A DNA stretch of 64,000 nucleotides from Ilumatobacter sp. (GTDB taxonomy: Bacteria > Actinomycetota > Acidimicrobiia > Acidimicrobiales > Ilumatobacteraceae), in contig REDU01000069.1 in the NCBI GenBank assembly GCA_007693335.1, positions 1 through 64,000 of the forward strand, in the 5' to 3' direction. The notes beneath the pieces were generated by a model. The model saw only the letters and a list, made by a program, of their open reading frames with translations. It did no database searches and was not told where the DNA came from. A program made the position numbers and the translations under genes. This document shows, in pieces, positions 61,284 through 64,000 of the stretch (positions are counted from its first letter, which is position 1; every line of letters begins with the position of its first letter).

Positions 61284-61333
61284 CGTGGGGTCAAGGGTGT
61301 CCTCGTTGACATTGGCGCGGTGAGAATCAAGCG
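61274..61333 (+). repeat. Family C repeat, left copy 1
   Basis: The 57-bp core (61277-61333, starting GAACTGACGTGGGG) is repeated without a change at 61342-61398. With the outer CAC included, its first 53 bases recur inverted at 62371-62423. The outer edge contains the last codons and TGA of the phosphohexomutase gene. Confidence 0.92.
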
Positions 61334-61341
61334 AACGCCAG

Positions 61342-61398
61342 GAACTGACGTGGGGTCAAGGGTGTCCTCGTTGACATTGGCGCGGTGAGAATCAAGCG
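61342..61398 (+). repeat. Family C repeat, left copy 2
   Basis: An exact second copy of the 57-bp unit, with an 8-base spacer (period 65 bp). The stop codon of the DUF559-like gene lies in its right end. Confidence 0.92.
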
Positions 61399-62366
61399 AC
61401 GTCGCGGCGGCGCGCTCGGTACATGCTCCTGATCTGGCGGATCGTCTGCTGCCGGCGGTCCCACACCGACTCGTCGAAGCGCACCACGTGCCACCCCACC
61501 TCGCTGCACTCGCGATCGCGTTGTTGGTCCTGGCGCTGGGCGACATCACCTCCGTGCCACCACGAGTGTCCGGGTTCGATGGCGAACCGGATGTCGGGCC
61601 ATGCGAGATCGAGATGGATCACGACCCCGCTGTTGAGCAGGAGTGGGTGCTGCCGCTCCGGCTCGGGCAGCCCGGCGCTGAGCGCGAGGTCGACGAGGAG
61701 CTGTTCGAGGCCGGTGGTGGCCGGACGGTCGATGTCGGCGACCCGCTCCAACCAGGCCTCGAACCGGGCGACGCCCGTCCGACCACGGCGGCGGATCGCC
61801 GCCAGATACTCCGCCGCGCGGCCGGGAGTCACCAGTTGAAGATGCCATGCGTCCTCCGCAGCGCGCTGGAACGACCTCTCCGGGAGTTCGGCCGCCAGGT
61901 CGAACAGCGTTCGCAGGGGACTCGCCACCGAGAGACCGTCGGGGTGCTCGGGGCGTTCTTCCTCGTCGAGCCAGCTCGTCAACGCGATTGTTGCCCACTC
62001 GGGTGCCGCCAACCTGCGCCTTTCGTGGATGGTGATCTCGATCGGCTCCGCCGGCATCCTGCGGAGTCCGTGGATCCGGCCTGCTGTCGTTCCGCTCAAG
62101 AAGCTCCCGGGGGGAGCCAGGAGATGCAGCATGGTGCATCGGGCCTCGAAGGTGTCGCAGTGCGCGCGGAGTCCCACGACACCGTGCATGGGCCTGACGA
62201 CGAGTCCGGACGCGACGGCCGCTGCCACGCTCTGGCGAGAGATCCCGAGCGCGCCGAGTTGCGCCACGGTGGCGACCCAGTGCTGGCGGGAGAACAGATC
62301 GATGACGCCGGGACGGTGCAGCATGCTCCTGGTGTGCATGCGGAGCACCGCAAAAGGGAAAGTCAC
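61392..62366 (-). CDS. DUF559-type (Vsr-like) nuclease domain protein with N-terminal winged-helix domain
   Basis: This protein of up to 324 residues has an N-terminal winged-helix segment like the AbiEi antitoxin family (FSRQHWVATVAQLGALGISR, then SGLVVRPMHGVVGLR). A middle domain has SGTTAGRIHGLRRMP and SPLRTLFDLAAELP. The C-terminal DUF559-like fold, related to very-short-patch-repair endonucleases, has DLAWPDIRFAIEPGH and QDQQRDRECSEVGWHVVRFD. Acidic and basic active-site candidates are present, so a nuclease is plausible but unproven. GTG 62366, ATG 62339 and ATG 62324 are all possible starts; the last fits the domain best. The gene sits alone between family C inverted repeats. Confidence 0.78.
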   Translation of the reverse strand: MTFPFAVLRMHTRSMLHRPGVIDLFSRQHWVATVAQLGALGISRQSVAAAVASGLVVRPMHGVVGLRAHCDTFEARCTMLHLLAPPGSFLSGTTAGRIHGLRRMPAEPIEITIHERRRLAAPEWATIALTSWLDEEERPEHPDGLSVASPLRTLFDLAAELPERSFQRAAEDAWHLQLVTPGRAAEYLAAIRRRGRTGVARFEAWLERVADIDRPATTGLEQLLVDLALSAGLPEPERQHPLLLNSGVVIHLDLAWPDIRFAIEPGHSWWHGGDVAQRQDQQRDRECSEVGWHVVRFDESVWDRRQQTIRQIRSMYRARRRDVA

Positions 62367-62370
62367 ATGG

Positions 62371-62423
62371 TTCTCACCGCGCGAATGTCAACGAGGACAC
62401 CCTTGACTCGACGTCAGTTCGTG
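62371..62423 (-). repeat. Family C repeat, right inverted copy
   Basis: Read on the minus strand it matches the left copies over 53 bases with three mismatches (GTCGAG for GTGGGG, and ATTCGC for ATTGGC). Its outer edge contains the last codons and TGA of the membrane protein gene. The inner end is five bases from the longest possible DUF559 reading frame. Confidence 0.9.
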
Positions 62424-63985
62424 GCGGTGTGGAGGGTGAAGGTGTCGTTGGACCAGAGCTGGGTGTAGCGGTCGGGATCGATCGTCACGGAGACGGCGTC
62501 GTCGGGGGTGTTCTGGAGGACGATGTGGGTGAGCACGTCGGCGGCGCGGTCGACGGGACGGAACTCGTCGACCTGGATCGCCCGACGGTCGGTGCGTTGC
62601 GTCATGGCGCGGGCCTTGAAGAACCCGATCACGTCGTCAGGACCGGTGTGTCGCGACACGGCGGCGAACATCTCGAGCGACTCGGGACTGTCGGGGCCCC
62701 ACACCACGTGGCCGTCACGTGCGAACTCGCGGGCCGACACGGCGCGATCGGCCACCTTCACCGCGTTGCCGACCACCACCAGTGCGACCAGCGACAGGGC
62801 CACGGCCGCACCGATCCGGTGCCGTGGCAGTCGTCGGGACAGCTCGCGCAGGGCGATGAGCACGAAGATCAGCGCGAGCGGCCCCACCAGGGCCACGTAG
62901 CGGCTCCCGGGGGCTCGGAAACTGCCGCCGATCATGAGCAGGGCGATCATGCAGGCCGCGATCGGGAGATCGAGCTGTGGTCGCCGCCACAGCGCCACGC
63001 CGAGCCCGGCCACGAGGAGCAGGAGGAAGATCGCGACGGCGATCGCTCCGAGGGCGGCGTTGCCGAGCACGGTCGGACCGTCGCTCGCGATCTGTTGCAG
63101 CCCGATCGACTCCATCACGTGGCCGAGGTGGTTCGGGGCGAAACGAACGACGTTGTGGAGGCCGTTGCCCGTGTAGCTCGGCACCAACGTGCTCGGCAGG
63201 AGCAGCTCGCTCAGCGCGATGGTGCCCCCCGCCGCGGCGAACGGCAGTGCGAGGCGGCCGAGTACCGGTGTCGCGAGACGCCGGAGTTCGTCGCGGTCGA
63301 TCGGTTGCCCGTCGAGGCGCCGCTCGCGGGACCACCGGGCGATGGCAGCGACCTGCGCGATGCCGATGGCGCCGATCACGGCCAGACCCTCCCGTCGGAC
63401 GAGGAACGCGCCGGCCGCCACGGCCCCCATCACGACCAGTGGCCACACGGGGGCGCCCAGCGTGACCAGCGACGACCGGACCCGACGCGAGTCGAGCACG
63501 ACCAGTGCGGTGACCGCCACCGCCATGAACGAGATCTCGCTCTGGACGAGCTCGGCCCAACCCACGTACTGGGGCGACAGCGCCAGCACCAGCAACCCGC
63601 TCATCGCCAGACCGAGCCCCACCCGCGGTCGTGCCAGCAGGTACCAGGCCCCCAGGAACCAGCAGAAGAACAGCGCCTGGGCCACCACCAGACGGTCGAG
63701 ATCGGTGCCGAGCAACGCCACGAACGGCGAGAGCAGCAGCGGGAAACCCCACGGGTACATCGGTGGACTGAACTCGGGGAGTCCGGAGCGCTCGACGGTG
63801 AAGCGGTTGTCGGCCACGACATCACGCACGCCGCCGGAGAAGATCGCCTCGGCCTGGCGGACGTAGAGCGCCCAGTCGTCCCCCCACCAGTGACCCGGAC
63901 GCCGGGTCAGGAACACGATCGCGACGGTGGCGATCAGGACGAGTCCGACTGCTGCGGCTTCACGCCGCCGCGCGGTGTGGTTCAC
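62414..63985 (-). CDS. Multi-pass membrane protein, probable GT-C-type glycosyltransferase
   Basis: This 523-residue protein has about ten to twelve membrane segments. The first extracytoplasmic loop has GHWWGDDWALYVRQAEAIF, with the acidic pair typical of ArnT/PMT-like (GT39/GT-C) enzymes, and PPMYPWGFPLLLSPFVALLG after it. A soluble C-terminal domain of about 100 residues starts near DGHVVWGPDSPESLEMFAAV. It may transfer sugar from a polyprenyl carrier; inference. The GTG start at 63985 is close to the window end, so an upstream start cannot be ruled out. Confidence 0.75.
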   Translation of the reverse strand: MNHTARRREAAAVGLVLIATVAIVFLTRRPGHWWGDDWALYVRQAEAIFSGGVRDVVADNRFTVERSGLPEFSPPMYPWGFPLLLSPFVALLGTDLDRLVVAQALFFCWFLGAWYLLARPRVGLGLAMSGLLVLALSPQYVGWAELVQSEISFMAVAVTALVVLDSRRVRSSLVTLGAPVWPLVVMGAVAAGAFLVRREGLAVIGAIGIAQVAAIARWSRERRLDGQPIDRDELRRLATPVLGRLALPFAAAGGTIALSELLLPSTLVPSYTGNGLHNVVRFAPNHLGHVMESIGLQQIASDGPTVLGNAALGAIAVAIFLLLLVAGLGVALWRRPQLDLPIAACMIALLMIGGSFRAPGSRYVALVGPLALIFVLIALRELSRRLPRHRIGAAVALSLVALVVVGNAVKVADRAVSAREFARDGHVVWGPDSPESLEMFAAVSRHTGPDDVIGFFKARAMTQRTDRRAIQVDEFRPVDRAADVLTHIVLQNTPDDAVSVTIDPDRYTQLWSNDTFTLHTATN

Positions 63986-64000
63986 CGTCGTGGCGGAGCG

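Noticed and set aside
61274-62423. Conventional insertion sequence
   Set aside because: No transposase reading frame or DDE/DEDD/HUH motif is present between the repeats, and no target-site duplication could be recognised.

Overview
The window is a dense, very GC-rich, non-mobile stretch of an actinobacterial chromosome. About 60 protein genes and one tRNA fill it, with almost no gaps, many 1-4 base gene overlaps and frequent GTG starts. Four proteins have the mycothiol-dependent maleylpyruvate isomerase/DinB fold, which points to Actinobacteria. The mix of genes suggests an Acidimicrobiia (Ilumatobacter-like) genome, but that placement is inference. I see no rRNA, CRISPR array, prophage or transposase.

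Layout. 1-2.2 kb: aspartate aminotransferase and a convergent DUF368 membrane protein. 2.2-8.4 kb: a vitamin B12 region. cobO-cobU-cobT-cobS (adenosylation and nucleotide-loop assembly) runs leftwards. A B12 importer, btuF-btuC-btuD, runs rightwards behind a cobalamin riboswitch. 8.4-12 kb: hydrolase, zwf and gnd (oxidative pentose phosphate). 12-14 kb: a DinB-like protein and an alkylsulfatase-type metallohydrolase. 14.2-16.5 kb: a WXG100-like small protein coupled to a 657-residue unknown. 16.5-22.4 kb: Gfo/Idh oxidoreductase and GNAT genes, then a thiamine operon (thiN, thiB, thiP, thiQ) under a TPP riboswitch. 22.5-26.7 kb: surE, a DMT exporter, an SDR, a DinB-like protein and nfuA. 26.8-30.2 kb: an HMG-CoA-synthase-like/OB fusion with a thiolase. 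30.2-35.6 kb: PLP trans-sulfuration enzyme, VOC protein, inositol-phosphatase-family enzyme, crotonase and dxs. 35.7-42.5 kb: SDR, PAP2 membrane protein, ThDP enzyme, thioesterase, tldD-tldE. 42.6-47.6 kb: RmlD-like, PHP, SAF, mtnP, FmdB-like, galU and a glycolipid-binding-like protein. 47.6-51.4 kb: moeA, moaA, moaC (molybdenum cofactor), a small membrane protein and tRNA-Ala(CGC). 51.4-56 kb: a DinB-like protein, a flavodiiron-type metallo-beta-lactamase-fold protein and a large LuxR regulator. 56-61.3 kb: pepN, a PfkB kinase and a phosphohexomutase. 61.3-64 kb: a DUF559 nuclease-like gene between long inverted repeats, then a multi-pass membrane protein.

Regulation. Most genes that are not translationally coupled carry a TANNNT hexamer 6-10 bases before the start codon. 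That is the geometry of leaderless transcription, and it settled many start choices. At two loci, divergent genes have back-to-back -10 hexamers that share the same TA. Genes with real leaders (btuF, thiN, the WXG100-like gene, the SAF gene) have clear Shine-Dalgarno sites instead.

The most unusual material is between genes. Three families of short repeats were found: (A) 50-55 bp imperfect palindromes, five copies; (B) a CTCTGTGTCG motif in pairs exactly 40 bp apart at two convergent gene ends; (C) a 53-57 bp sequence, duplicated in tandem on one side and inverted on the other side of the DUF559 gene, with its outer edge lying in the stop codons of both neighbours. Family C looks like a small mobile or homing gene cassette and is the best candidate here for something undescribed.
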